Positions 37,461 to 47,149 of a stretch of DNA of 64,000 nt are shown here, piece by piece (within the stretch, counting starts at the first letter, position 1; each line of letters starts with the position of its first letter). This DNA comes from Bifidobacterium reuteri DSM 23975. Lineage in GTDB: Bacteria > Actinomycetota > Actinomycetes > Actinomycetales > Bifidobacteriaceae. Both the position numbers and the translations under genes were made by a program. Location of the stretch: positions 186,001 to 250,000 of the forward strand of contig NZ_JGZK01000017.1 of the NCBI RefSeq assembly GCF_000741695.1, in the 5' to 3' direction. The notes under the pieces were generated by a model that was not told where the DNA came from, made no database searches, and was given only the letters and a program-made list of their open reading frames with translations.

Positions 37461-38825
37461 TTATTCGTTTGTCGAGGTGGTGGTGGCGGTGATGACGCCC
37501 CTCTTCAACGTCACGGTGATATTGTCTCCGACGTTGATGGCTCCGGCATTGTCGACCACATGCCCGTCTGCGGATTGCACCACTGCATAGCCGCGATTCA
37601 ACGTGGATTGCGGACTCAACGCGGTCAGGGATGCATGCGTCTTCTCGATGGTGAGTTGTGCGTCATCCACGATGCGTCGAAGACCGATGTCAAGGCGCTG
37701 CAATGAGTCGTCGATAAACCGCTGATGCGGCTCCAGCATGGTATGCGGCTGGGTGAGGCTGGGCCGATTGGCGTATCCCTCCACCAGACGAATCTCGTTC
37801 TCGACGCGGGAGCGCATGCGCAGACGCATGCGGTCAATCGCGCCTTCGATGAGCTGCGACTGCTCGAATACATCCGGCACCACACGTTTGGCCGCGTCGG
37901 TAGGTGTGGATGCTCGCAGGTCGGCCACCAGATCGAGCAGCATCCAATCGTCCTCATGGCCGATGGATGAGATCAGTGGCGTCGTGCAGGCGTATGCGGC
38001 ACGTACCACGCGTTCGTCCGAGAAGCCCATCAGATCCTCGAATGAACCGCCACCGCGAGCCACGATGATGACGTCCACCGTAGGATCGGCGTCGAGCTGT
38101 TGGATGGCCTGAACTACGTCCGTCGGGCACTGTTCGCCCTGCACGTGGACATGCACCACTTTGAACGATACCGCTGGCCATCTCAGGTTCACGTTGGTGA
38201 TGACATCGCCTTCGGCACGTGCTTGAGGTGCGCAGATCAGTCCGATGGTCTTCGGGAATTCAGGCAGTGGGAGCTTGTGATCGGCATCGAACAGGCCTTC
38301 GCCCTTGAGTCGCTGGCGCAGCTCGTCGAACATGGCTTTGAGGCTGCCGCCCGCGCCGACGCGCAGAATAGTGTCGCCTCGAAGTGAGAGCGAGGTGCGC
38401 TTCATCCACAGGTTCGGCTTGCCGTGGATGACCACGCGATCGCCCTGCACGAATTCACTGGCGGCCTGGGCGAAGCGTCCGAATCCGTTGACCTCCATCG
38501 CGATGTCTTCGACATCGTCGCGCAAAGTGAGATACGCCGAACCGGCTCTGCGCGTATTGATCTGCGTGATCTGCCCGGTGACCCAAGCCGAAGGCCAGCG
38601 ATCCACCGCACCGTAGAACTTCTGGCTCAGCACGCTCACCGGCCAAGGGTTCTGCGCGGTGGTTTCCGCCGCACGCGCAGGAAGCTGATCGACCGGTCTT
38701 GGGCCGTCAGGCAGATTAATGGTGCCAGCAGCACCTTGATTCTGGCCAGAGGCGAAACCGGCACCGGCCAACGAGGCGGCGGTAGGTGCCGCGCCCGTAT
38801 ATGGAGTTCCCATTGCAGTAGTCAT
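37461..38825 (-). CDS. xseA: Exodeoxyribonuclease VII large subunit
   Basis: About 454 residues. The N-terminal ~50 are variable. An OB fold follows (WPSAWVTGQITQINTRRAGSAYLTLRD), then the catalytic domain with FPKTIGLICAPQARAEGDVI, VDVIIVARGGGSFEDLMGF and ISSIGHEDDWMLLDLVADLRASTPTDAA, and the C-terminal helical region ending LNRGYAVVQSADG. The start at 38825 follows GGAAGG closely. It sits 18 nt from a perfect palindrome that separates it from the restriction operon. Confidence 0.95.
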   Translation of the reverse strand: MTTAMGTPYTGAAPTAASLAGAGFASGQNQGAAGTINLPDGPRPVDQLPARAAETTAQNPWPVSVLSQKFYGAVDRWPSAWVTGQITQINTRRAGSAYLTLRDDVEDIAMEVNGFGRFAQAASEFVQGDRVVIHGKPNLWMKRTSLSLRGDTILRVGAGGSLKAMFDELRQRLKGEGLFDADHKLPLPEFPKTIGLICAPQARAEGDVITNVNLRWPAVSFKVVHVHVQGEQCPTDVVQAIQQLDADPTVDVIIVARGGGSFEDLMGFSDERVVRAAYACTTPLISSIGHEDDWMLLDLVADLRASTPTDAAKRVVPDVFEQSQLIEGAIDRMRLRMRSRVENEIRLVEGYANRPSLTQPHTMLEPHQRFIDDSLQRLDIGLRRIVDDAQLTIEKTHASLTALSPQSTLNRGYAVVQSADGHVVDNAGAINVGDNITVTLKRGVITATTTSTNE

Positions 38826-38842
38826 GCCTTCCACTATAAATG

Positions 38843-38884
38843 CGCGAATCGATGAGGGTAAAAATTTACCCTCATCGATTCGCG
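38843..38884 (-). terminator. Perfect 20-bp-stem palindrome between hsdR and xseA
   Basis: The arms CGCGAATCGATGAGGGTAAA and their exact complement are separated by only AA. It lies 7 nt after the hsdR stop and just upstream of xseA. It may end the restriction operon, or be a junction or binding site; there is no T tract. Confidence 0.65.
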
Positions 38885-38890
38885 TGCGTC

Positions 38891-41800
38891 CTATTCTTCT
38901 CGCTCTTCTCGCTGTTCGCGAGTGTAGAACTCATCGAAAAGGAATTCCTGCACGTGGCGCAGAGCCTCCTGACTGTTGCTGAGTTTGCTGAAGAGATCCG
39001 TGTTCTCGGCTTGCGACTCGAACAACGCTTTGAGGAACGCGGAGTCGAACGGTGTGCGGAAATCGGCTCGGGAATTGTTCTTGGCCTGAGTGCGTAGCTT
39101 GGCGTCTTTCTGCAGTACCGTCATCAGTCCTTCGAAATACTTGCGCACTGGGTCGCCGAAGTCGGTTCCGAACAAATCGTTGAGGTAGTTGAGGATTTTG
39201 GATAGATAGTCTTCATCATCGATGGTGGGCCCCACACCGACGGTGCCGGCGTTGTTCTTGACCGGTTCGCCTCCGGTCAATGTGATGTCGGCACGTCCCT
39301 TGTTCTCGATGCGCAGCTGTGTCACCGCGATCAGATCGTCGATGGGCTCTTCCGCTGCGTATTTGGGCGCGAGTTCCCGGTTGAGGAACGCCAGATACGT
39401 GTCGAGGTTGAAGAGCTCTTCGTCCTCCAGCCGGATCAGCTGCGTGATATACGAATAAGTACGCAGGAACTTGCCGACGCGCTTGTGGAACTCGTTCTGA
39501 CGCTCCTCGTCTAGATCGGCGTACCGTTCCTTGGCCGGGCCGAGCAGACGCAGCACTTCCGGCATGGTGGATTCGTCCGGCTTGCCCAGCCACACCTTGC
39601 ATAATGCCGCTATTTCCGCATCATCGTAGATCTGGAATTCGCCGAGCGCGGTCTTCATGTCGTAGATGACGCTCGGATCGGTGACGCGGTCGAGGTCGGT
39701 CTGCATGTAGTACGGCTCGAACGCTGCTTGAATCGTCTCAGGCTTGTTGGCGAAATCAAGCACGATGGGAGCCTGCTTGCCTGGACAGGTGCGGTTCAGT
39801 CGTGAGAGGGTCTGTACGGCGGCCACTCCGGTGAGTTTCTTATCAACGTACATGGCGCACAGCTTCGGCTGGTCGAATCCGGTCTGGAACTTGTTCGCCG
39901 CGATCATGAGGTTGAACTCGGATGTGTCGAACCGCTTCGCGATTTCGCTGGAGGGGAATCCGTTGAGTATTCCTTCAGTCACCTCCTCACCGTCCAAATC
40001 GAGTTTGCCGGAGAATGCGACGACCGGTTTCACGCCCGCATATTCGGCACGAGCGGAAAGCCGCTTCATGTACCTGTAGTATTCGACGGCGGCTTTGCGG
40101 CTGGACGTCACGACCATGCCTTTGCCATCACCGTGCAGCAGTGGCATGACGTGATCGTGGAAATGATCGACGATGATTTTGGAGATTTGCGACACGTTGC
40201 TCGGGTCGAGCTTTACGAAGTCCATAATCTCTTTCTTCGTGCGTCCGGCCTTGCGCTTGGGGTCTTCTTCTGACTTCTTGACCAGATGGAAATACGTTTG
40301 GAACGTGGTGTAGTTGGTGAGCACATTGAGGATGAAGCCCTCCTCGATGGCCTGCTTCATCGAATACAGGTCGAACGCTTCCGGTCTGCCGGTAGAAGGG
40401 TTCGCCGTGCCGAACGTTTCGAGCGTGCTCGGCTTCGGCGTAGCAGTGAACGCATAGAACGACAGGTTCGATTGCACGCCCTGTGCGTTCAGCTCGTCGC
40501 GCACACGCATCGCCGCATCGTCCGCGTCTTCGTCCAGACCGCTGTCGTCCCAGTCGTATGCGTCGGAATCAAGTTCGTCGGCATCATCGGTGTTGAGGCC
40601 GGTGTGGTCGCCGAGGGCCTGCTTGGTTTTGCGATGTGCCTCGCCGCTTTGGGACGAATGCGCCTCGTCGATGATGATGGCGAACGTGCGGCCGGAGGTA
40701 TCGGTCTGATTGTAAATGTACGGGAACTTCTGGATGGTGGAGATGATGATGCGGGAACCGGCATTGACGGCATCGCGAAGCCCTGCAGAATCCTTGGCGA
40801 TGGCGACCATGCCCCGAGGGTGCGGCATGTTCATGATAGTGCCCTGCAACTGTTCGTCAAGCACTACACGGTCCACCAGCACGATCACCGAATTGAAGAA
40901 CGAATTGCCGTCGCTCTGCGTCAGGGATGCGAGATGATAGGCGAGCCAGCCGATCGAATACGACTTGCCGGAACCGGCCGAATGCTGGATGAGGTAGTTA
41001 TGCCCCGGGCCCTGCTCCTGCGTGGCCTTGAGCAGTCGGCGCACCGCGCGCAGCTGATGGTAGCGGGGGAAGATCACCGCCTTCATTGCGGAACGCACCT
41101 TACGCGTGATCTTCTTGCCGTTCTTGTCTTTCTCGTGGTAGGTGATCTGCACGAACCGTTCGACGATGTCCAGCAGAGAGTCCGGCGTGAGTACTTCCTC
41201 CCACAGGTAGGATGTACCGAACTTGCCGGGTTCCGCCGGGGGATTGCCGCCGCCGGCCTTGCCGTTGCCTTGGTTGGAGGGCACGAACTTGGTTTCCTTG
41301 CCCTTGAGCCATGTGGTCATGAACACGTCGTCCGCATCGACCGCGAAGTGCACGAGCGAACGAAGATCGGGCTGGAAGACCTGCTCCTTCGGATTGCGGT
41401 CGGTCATGTACTGGCGGATTGCATTGTTCACCGTCTGTCCGGTCTGATGGTTCTTCAATTCGATGGTGACCAGCGGGAACCCGTTGACGAGCAGCACCAC
41501 GTCGATGCGGTTGTTGAGGTCGTCCTTCATCGTGCCGTAATGGAACTCTTCAGTGACCTGGAAGCGATTCGCGTGATAATGCTCCACTGCGGTCTGGTTC
41601 AGATCGTTCTTCGGCTTGAAGTAGAGGAGCTTGAACTTGGCTCCCGGAGCCATCTCGATCTGATTGCGCAGCGCCCAGAGCAGGCCCTTGTCCGCGATGA
41701 CCTGCTGAATGCGCTTGAGGACAGCCTGACTCCAGTTCCCGCCGTACTGTCGCTCGACCTTGGCGACTTCCTTTGGTTGGGTGTCGATCAGGAATTCCTT

Positions 41801-41950
41801 CAAGGTCTGCTCGTCGATCGCCGTTTCGCGATTGAAGTTCTGATCCATCTGCGACTGCGGCACATAGGTATAGCCTTGCTGCTCGAATCCGTCGATGACG
41901 TGGTTCTGGAACGTGTGCTCGCTCATGCTGCGGGTCGGTTTGACTGCCAT
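38891..41950 (-). CDS. hsdR: Type I restriction enzyme, motor/endonuclease subunit
   Basis: About 1019 residues. The N-terminal nuclease domain has a PD-(D/E)xK pattern (RIDVVLLVNGFPLVTIELKN, ~145-165). The SF2 translocase follows, with Walker A HSAGSGKSYSIGWLAYH at ~320 and IIIDEAHSSQSGEAH at ~435, and helicase motifs continuing to QTLSRLNRTCPGK at ~720. Together with HsdM and HsdS it cleaves unmodified DNA far from the recognition site. The ATG is 2 nt after the hsdS stop, giving tight coupling. No truncation or frameshift is visible. Confidence 0.95.
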   Translation of the reverse strand: MAVKPTRSMSEHTFQNHVIDGFEQQGYTYVPQSQMDQNFNRETAIDEQTLKEFLIDTQPKEVAKVERQYGGNWSQAVLKRIQQVIADKGLLWALRNQIEMAPGAKFKLLYFKPKNDLNQTAVEHYHANRFQVTEEFHYGTMKDDLNNRIDVVLLVNGFPLVTIELKNHQTGQTVNNAIRQYMTDRNPKEQVFQPDLRSLVHFAVDADDVFMTTWLKGKETKFVPSNQGNGKAGGGNPPAEPGKFGTSYLWEEVLTPDSLLDIVERFVQITYHEKDKNGKKITRKVRSAMKAVIFPRYHQLRAVRRLLKATQEQGPGHNYLIQHSAGSGKSYSIGWLAYHLASLTQSDGNSFFNSVIVLVDRVVLDEQLQGTIMNMPHPRGMVAIAKDSAGLRDAVNAGSRIIISTIQKFPYIYNQTDTSGRTFAIIIDEAHSSQSGEAHRKTKQALGDHTGLNTDDADELDSDAYDWDDSGLDEDADDAAMRVRDELNAQGVQSNLSFYAFTATPKPSTLETFGTANPSTGRPEAFDLYSMKQAIEEGFILNVLTNYTTFQTYFHLVKKSEEDPKRKAGRTKKEIMDFVKLDPSNVSQISKIIVDHFHDHVMPLLHGDGKGMVVTSSRKAAVEYYRYMKRLSARAEYAGVKPVVAFSGKLDLDGEEVTEGILNGFPSSEIAKRFDTSEFNLMIAANKFQTGFDQPKLCAMYVDKKLTGVAAVQTLSRLNRTCPGKQAPIVLDFANKPETIQAAFEPYYMQTDLDRVTDPSVIYDMKTALGEFQIYDDAEIAALCKVWLGKPDESTMPEVLRLLGPAKERYADLDEERQNEFHKRVGKFLRTYSYITQLIRLEDEELFNLDTYLAFLNRELAPKYAAEEPIDDLIAVTQLRIENKGRADITLTGGEPVKNNAGTVGVGPTIDDEDYLSKILNYLNDLFGTDFGDPVRKYFEGLMTVLQKDAKLRTQAKNNSRADFRTPFDSAFLKALFESQAENTDLFSKLSNSQEALRHVQEFLFDEFYTREQREEREE

Positions 41951-41952
41951 GA

Positions 41953-43131
41953 TTAGTCTTCTTTCACTCCGGGTACTTTGACTTTGCCGGTCACGCACTC
42001 GCTGATGAGCGATGACCTATATTCCTTCAACCGGACAATTAGGGATTGCTTCTGGGCGATGAGGGAGTCGATTTGTGATAAATGTTCGTCTAGCCAATCA
42101 ACAATATGATTTTGCTCTGCTGTGTCTGGCAAAGGAAGAGCCATATTCCAGTATGCTGTTTGCGTCATGCTGGGCAATGTGGTTTGCGACATGTACTGTT
42201 TGTAATCAAAACATGTAGCCAAGTAGTAGTAATAGCGCAGACTAATAGTATTGCTTGTTACTTTTACATCGAATGCGGTATCGACATTCCAGTATTTGCC
42301 GGTAACATAATGCGGAATATGAAGAGTTGCTCCCTTACGGCCGATTAGCACGGCTGGACCCTCTTTGTATTCTCCGCAAGTTTTGAAGCTGCCTTCGCCG
42401 CTTCCATATACCGGAATGTTCCCATTGGTTTTGGGGTCAGAACCGTTAGTTATGCTGACTAAGAACTTTGCCTTTTCGATATGCCAGTATTCTGGAATCT
42501 GACCAATCCAGTCGATGCCGGAGTCCTTCATGGGCGCGTTTGGGTCGAGGCCTTTGGTGACAGCTTCGGAGATGACGGACTGACGGTACTCGTTCAACAG
42601 CTCAATCGATCGCTCAACATCCGCCACCGCCGCATCAATCGCCGCCGTCTTCTCATCCAGATAATCAGCAATGGCCTGCTGCTCAATATGGTTGGGGACC
42701 GGCGTATGTTGATTTTGTACGATCGATGCTGAAATTCCAGGTTGTGCCGCGGTCATTGATAAATTGCCGAGATTCATGGCATGCAATACATATGCAAAAT
42801 AACGTTTGTTATACATGGCATCCAGAAAACACGCTATAAGCGCATGCTCGGTAATCCACGCATTTCCCCCTATGAAGCGTGTTGTGCCACAGGTGGCGCC
42901 TTGACGACTCACAATGACAGTCTGCCCTTGAACGTTACACTGGTTGGCCCTACCTCGTATGGCGCCACCGCCATATACTGGGAAATCTCCTTCTGCGTCA
43001 TACTGATCATCTGGCAAAGCCGAACCACTATGAAGCTGAAGCACATGTCTAATTGCAGTGGTCTTCCACCCCTCCGGAATCTCACCGATCCAATCGACGC
43101 CGGAGTCCTTGTATTTACTGTATCGTTCCAT
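41953..43131 (-). CDS. hsdS: Type I restriction enzyme, specificity subunit
   Basis: About 392 residues with two target-recognition domains. The half-repeats begin KDSGVDWIGEIPEGWK (~9) and KDSGIDWIGQIPEYW (~207). Each is followed by a variable region and a long coiled-coil spacer (DEKTAAIDAAVADVERSIELLNEYRQSVISEAVTKG and the matching C-terminal DEHLSQIDSLIAQKQSLIVRLKEYRSSLISECVTG). The variable regions are more AT-rich than neighbouring genes, as expected for exchanged recognition modules. The ATG shares its A with the hsdM stop (TGATG). No second hsdS or invertase gene is nearby. Confidence 0.94.
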   Translation of the reverse strand: MERYSKYKDSGVDWIGEIPEGWKTTAIRHVLQLHSGSALPDDQYDAEGDFPVYGGGAIRGRANQCNVQGQTVIVSRQGATCGTTRFIGGNAWITEHALIACFLDAMYNKRYFAYVLHAMNLGNLSMTAAQPGISASIVQNQHTPVPNHIEQQAIADYLDEKTAAIDAAVADVERSIELLNEYRQSVISEAVTKGLDPNAPMKDSGIDWIGQIPEYWHIEKAKFLVSITNGSDPKTNGNIPVYGSGEGSFKTCGEYKEGPAVLIGRKGATLHIPHYVTGKYWNVDTAFDVKVTSNTISLRYYYYLATCFDYKQYMSQTTLPSMTQTAYWNMALPLPDTAEQNHIVDWLDEHLSQIDSLIAQKQSLIVRLKEYRSSLISECVTGKVKVPGVKED

Positions 43132-44858
43132 CACAACCCCACCTTCGCGAGGCTGTCGGCGATGGATGCCTCCAGCGAACGGATGTCATCGAGAATCGCC
43201 GCAGACGGGCGCAGCGGCGTGTATTCGTAGAAGTAGCGGGTGAACGGAATCTCGTAGCCTACCTTGTCCTTCTTCCGATCCATCCACGCGTCGGGCGCGT
43301 ACGGTTTCACCTCGCGCTCGAAATACTCGTCGATATCCTGCTTCAACGGAATGTTCTCCGTATCGCGTAGTGTGGCGTCGGGCTTCGGATTGCCCTTGCG
43401 GTCGGTCACGATATCGCCATGCTCGTCTCGCAGCGGACGCTCCACGGTCACGGTCGTGTATCCGAAGTCATCCACGTCGAAGATCTTCGAGGTCTTCGTC
43501 TCCTCGAACGCGTTGTACTCCTGCACGATGGCGCGAATCTGCTCGCCGCTCAGCTCGTTGCGCTTCGAGCCAAGCGACTTGCGCATCTTGGTGAACACGC
43601 CGTTCGCGTTGATGAGCTGCACTTTGCCCTTGCGTTCCGCGGGCTTGTTGTTGTTCAGCACCCAGATGTATGTGGCGATGCCCGTGTTGTAGAAGAAATC
43701 GTTCGGCATCGCCACGATCGCCTCCACCAGGTCAAGATCATGCAGCAGCCATTTGCGGATATCGCTTTCGCCGGAACCGGCGGCACCAGTGAACAAGGGG
43801 GAGCCGTTCATAAATACCGCAATACGTGCGCCACCGTCTTTCACGGGGCGCATCTTCGAAACCATATGCTCGATGAACAGCAGCTGGCCGTCGCTCACAC
43901 GCGGCAACCCCGCGCCGAACCGGCCCCTGAATCCCTCGTTCTTGTACTCGGCCTCCACCACGCTCTTCGACTTTTTCCAATCCACGCCATACGGCGGATT
44001 CGAAACCTGATAGCCAAACTGCACGTCGGCGAATGCGGGGTCGGTCAGCGTGTTACCGAACGCAATGTTCTTGGCTTCACCGCCGCGCAGCAACATATCC
44101 GCCTTGCAGGTGGCGAACGTGGCCGCGTTCAGCTCCTGCCCGAAGCAGTACACAGTGGCCTTCGGGTAGTACTCATTCACGCGATCCTTGAAAATCGACA
44201 ACGCGCCGCCCGTACCGGCACATGGGTCGTACACGTTCACTACCTTGCCGTCTTGGGACAAGTCGGCCGAAGCTCCCGAGATTAGCAGATCCACCGCCAG
44301 CTCCACGCCGTCGCGCGGGCTGAAATGCTCGCCAGCCGTCTCGTTCGACATTTCGGAGAAGCGACGCAACAGGTTCTCATAGATGTTGCCCATTTCGACG
44401 TCGCTCACTGTTTCCGGTCCGAGATCGACCGTGCAGAACTTGTCGACGATCTGGAACAGCAGATTGTTCGATTGCAACGAGTCGATGCGGGAGGAAAAAT
44501 CGAACTTCTCGAACACATCTCGTGCGTCCGCAGAGAAGCCTTGCACGTAGTAGGTCAGATTCTCGGCGATGTTGTCCGGATCGGCGCGCAGTTTGTCCAT
44601 TGTGTACGTGCTCGTGTTGTAGAACGGCAGTCCGGCGACCGACCTCAGCCGATAATCCGAGATGGCGTCCGCCATGTTCATGGCCTTGACCTGCTGATAC
44701 GTCTCCAGCACTTGCTCCTTCGTGCCGGCCAACACACAATCAAGACGACGCAGCACCGTGAACGGCAGGATGATGTCGCCGTACTCATGCTGTTTGTAGT
44801 CGCCGCGCAGCAGGTCCGCCACAGCCCAGATAAACGACACAATCGACTGATGATTCAT
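43131..44858 (-). CDS. hsdM: Type I restriction enzyme, DNA N6-adenine methyltransferase subunit
   Basis: 575 residues. A helical N-terminal domain precedes the methyltransferase: the SAM-binding motif DPCAGTGGALSIF at ~210 and the catalytic NPPYG in QVSNPPYGVDW at ~287. Both motifs are intact, so it should methylate adenine at the HsdS-defined site. The start codon overlaps the stop of the upstream pseudo-methyltransferase gene by one base (TAATG). Confidence 0.95.
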   Translation of the reverse strand: MNHQSIVSFIWAVADLLRGDYKQHEYGDIILPFTVLRRLDCVLAGTKEQVLETYQQVKAMNMADAISDYRLRSVAGLPFYNTSTYTMDKLRADPDNIAENLTYYVQGFSADARDVFEKFDFSSRIDSLQSNNLLFQIVDKFCTVDLGPETVSDVEMGNIYENLLRRFSEMSNETAGEHFSPRDGVELAVDLLISGASADLSQDGKVVNVYDPCAGTGGALSIFKDRVNEYYPKATVYCFGQELNAATFATCKADMLLRGGEAKNIAFGNTLTDPAFADVQFGYQVSNPPYGVDWKKSKSVVEAEYKNEGFRGRFGAGLPRVSDGQLLFIEHMVSKMRPVKDGGARIAVFMNGSPLFTGAAGSGESDIRKWLLHDLDLVEAIVAMPNDFFYNTGIATYIWVLNNNKPAERKGKVQLINANGVFTKMRKSLGSKRNELSGEQIRAIVQEYNAFEETKTSKIFDVDDFGYTTVTVERPLRDEHGDIVTDRKGNPKPDATLRDTENIPLKQDIDEYFEREVKPYAPDAWMDRKKDKVGYEIPFTRYFYEYTPLRPSAAILDDIRSLEASIADSLAKVGL

Positions 44859-47122
44859 TAACGTTCTTCCTTCCCCGTTGAGATTTCCACATTACCAATC
44901 GCGGCACCGTATCGTGCGGCGTCCGCAACCGTGTCGAGCAGTCGGCCTAGTGCCTCGGCCTGTATATTGAATGTCTGTCGCGCGCTCACAAGTGCCGCAA
45001 TCCGATGCTGCTGTTCCAAAGGCAGAGCCGGCACCTCAAGACGGGCGGGGCGCACATGGCGAACCCCGGAACCTTGCAGGAGCGCGGTGTTCCAACTGCC
45101 CTCAAGCATCAGCGCCACATATTCGGGATCCCACTGCGGCTTGTCCATGCGAACGATGTTGATTCTGCGATCCACGCGATGGCCTCCAGTCGTGTCCACC
45201 ATGGAGCGAATCTCGCCGATTGTGGTCAGGAGGATGTCGCCCGGTTCGGTGATGCGGTCATTGCTTTTTTCGTCTTGTGGGGTCTCAGCTTGCGGATCAG
45301 TGGATGGCAGGATGCCTTCGCGCACATGACGCAAGGTGATGATGTCCTCGGAAGTTTCCTCTTCTCGTTGAACAAGCATCGACCCGGTGCGAATCGTGGC
45401 GATATCGCCAAGTTGAAGCAGGTTGGCACCGCGGGAGTCCAACGGCTGGGAGGTGAACTCCTTGACGGCTCGTACCGCTTCGATAATTGTTTCCGCAGAC
45501 GATTCGATATCGTCGAGGTTCTTCTGATACATGCGGATGATCTCCTCGGGATCACGTTGCGCGCGGAGCAGCCAATCGGAGGGCAGCAGCGAGACCTGCT
45601 CCATACCCAGGATGTCAATGGAACGCACTGTGCGCGTGACGATATGGAGATCGCGAAGCGCATTGGCTGCGAACGGGGTCGCCGCATGGGAGCGGGCGTC
45701 GCGGGCGAACCATTGCAGAGGGGCGCGCATCCATGAAGGAATCTCTCCTTCGCTCTCGTATATGCTGCTCTGATCGCCGATGCTGATCATGGTCACGGTG
45801 TCGCGGATCTTATCCGGTGCGGACAACACCCAGAGATAGGTGTGGATGGCCGTATCGATGTACAGGTGTGCAGGCAAGGCAACGATTGCCTCCACGCAGC
45901 CGGCTGCAATGAGGGCGCGTCTGATGGCGGATTCGCCGGAGCCGCATAACGTTTTGGCGGAAGTCACTACGAACGCGCGGCCGTTCTGGGCCAGATGGGC
46001 CAGCGCGTCTTCGACCCACAATATCGACGAATCGAATCTTGAAGGCAGCCCGTAGCGCCATCGAGCGTCCGCGTTGTCCGGATTGAAGCGCAAGCTGAAA
46101 GGCGGCTCCATCATCACGACATCAGAGCGGACGGACGGGTATGGGTCTGTGGCGAGCGAATCGCCGACAACGATTTCGGCAGTGGCGTTGCAGGCGTCGG
46201 CAAGTATGAATCGGCGGGCGGCAATCGCGGCGCCGTCGGCGTCATTATCCGCGCAATGGAAGATGACTGCCGGGTTGCCGCGGTTGCCCTCGGTGACGAA
46301 TTCATGGAAGCGCAGGCAATCCTCGAGGATTCCGCATGCGGAATCGTAAACGGATACATTCTCCTTGCCGCCGGGTATATGGGCTTCCAAGTGTGAGACG
46401 GCCATCTTTGCCAATAAGGCAGACGCGGGGGAGTTCGGACGTCCGAGCGCGCCACTCATGCGGCCCTGACGTACGATGCTCGTCTCCAGAATCAATGAGC
46501 ACAGCCTGTCCGTCGTCTCCTTGCCCCTGGCCACGAGGGTGTCGACGAACGTCAGCAGCTCGGCTAATTTCGCCGATTCCAGCAGCTTCAGTTCCTTGGG
46601 TTCAGCCAAGGCGAGTGCGAGAGTGTTGTTTCCGCCGTTGTCTTCTTGGATTTTGGCGTTATGCTCGACCAGTGAATGTGCGAGATTCCCGCACTGGGTG
46701 AGGATTTCGTCTGCAGACGCAGTGCCGGTGTCGTCGAGCAGTGCATTCCAGTCGCTTTTTGCGGCGGTGGAATTCTGCGCTGTGGATGCCAGGCAAGCGG
46801 CCCACAGCAGTATGGAGGCCATGGTCACAGGATCGGACTTGCCTCGCCATTGGTCGAAGAACGACCATGCGGCCTGCTCTAGACGAGTGTCTTTGAAAGC
46901 GATGTCATTAGCCTTCAGCCATGTCGCTACATCGTCATAGGCGAAGAGAGGGCGTCCGTCCCTGGATTCCACGGGCTGTGGGAAATGCTTGTTGTCGCGG
47001 CTCCGCCAATTTGATACCGCCGAAGGACGCACCTGAGCCATGCGGGCGATGTCCGCGGAGGTCAGCAGGTTGTCGGTCTCGAACGGTGTCTGTGCGGATG
47101 AGGTGTGTTCGTTTGCTGTCAT
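44858..47122 (-). CDS. HTH + degenerate N6-methyltransferase + HsdS-like fusion heading the hsd operon
   Basis: About 754 residues. N-terminal helix-turn-helix (~20-75: LLTSADIARMAQVRPSAVSN, then PLFAYDDVATWLKAN) is AlpA/MerR-like. Residues ~230-480 follow the N6-methyltransferase core but are degenerate: motif I reads YDSACGILED, and the catalytic NPPY position reads MEPPFSL. A C-terminal part (~575-735) resembles one HsdS half: LQLGDIATIRTGSML, GDILLTTIGEI and PLEQQHRIAALVSARQ. The catalytic changes suggest it binds DNA or SAM without methylating. Regulation of the operon through the upstream dyads is inference. GAAGGTG precedes the ATG; GTG at 47164 lies inside a dyad and is less likely. 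Confidence 0.75.
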   Translation of the reverse strand: MTANEHTSSAQTPFETDNLLTSADIARMAQVRPSAVSNWRSRDNKHFPQPVESRDGRPLFAYDDVATWLKANDIAFKDTRLEQAAWSFFDQWRGKSDPVTMASILLWAACLASTAQNSTAAKSDWNALLDDTGTASADEILTQCGNLAHSLVEHNAKIQEDNGGNNTLALALAEPKELKLLESAKLAELLTFVDTLVARGKETTDRLCSLILETSIVRQGRMSGALGRPNSPASALLAKMAVSHLEAHIPGGKENVSVYDSACGILEDCLRFHEFVTEGNRGNPAVIFHCADNDADGAAIAARRFILADACNATAEIVVGDSLATDPYPSVRSDVVMMEPPFSLRFNPDNADARWRYGLPSRFDSSILWVEDALAHLAQNGRAFVVTSAKTLCGSGESAIRRALIAAGCVEAIVALPAHLYIDTAIHTYLWVLSAPDKIRDTVTMISIGDQSSIYESEGEIPSWMRAPLQWFARDARSHAATPFAANALRDLHIVTRTVRSIDILGMEQVSLLPSDWLLRAQRDPEEIIRMYQKNLDDIESSAETIIEAVRAVKEFTSQPLDSRGANLLQLGDIATIRTGSMLVQREEETSEDIITLRHVREGILPSTDPQAETPQDEKSNDRITEPGDILLTTIGEIRSMVDTTGGHRVDRRINIVRMDKPQWDPEYVALMLEGSWNTALLQGSGVRHVRPARLEVPALPLEQQHRIAALVSARQTFNIQAEALGRLLDTVADAARYGAAIGNVEISTGKEER

Positions 47123-47149
47123 TGTTGCACCTTCACAATCGTTGTTACT

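Noticed and set aside
40286..41956. 556-codon plus-strand frame over hsdR
   Set aside because: Antisense shadow of hsdR, no motif, no ribosome site.
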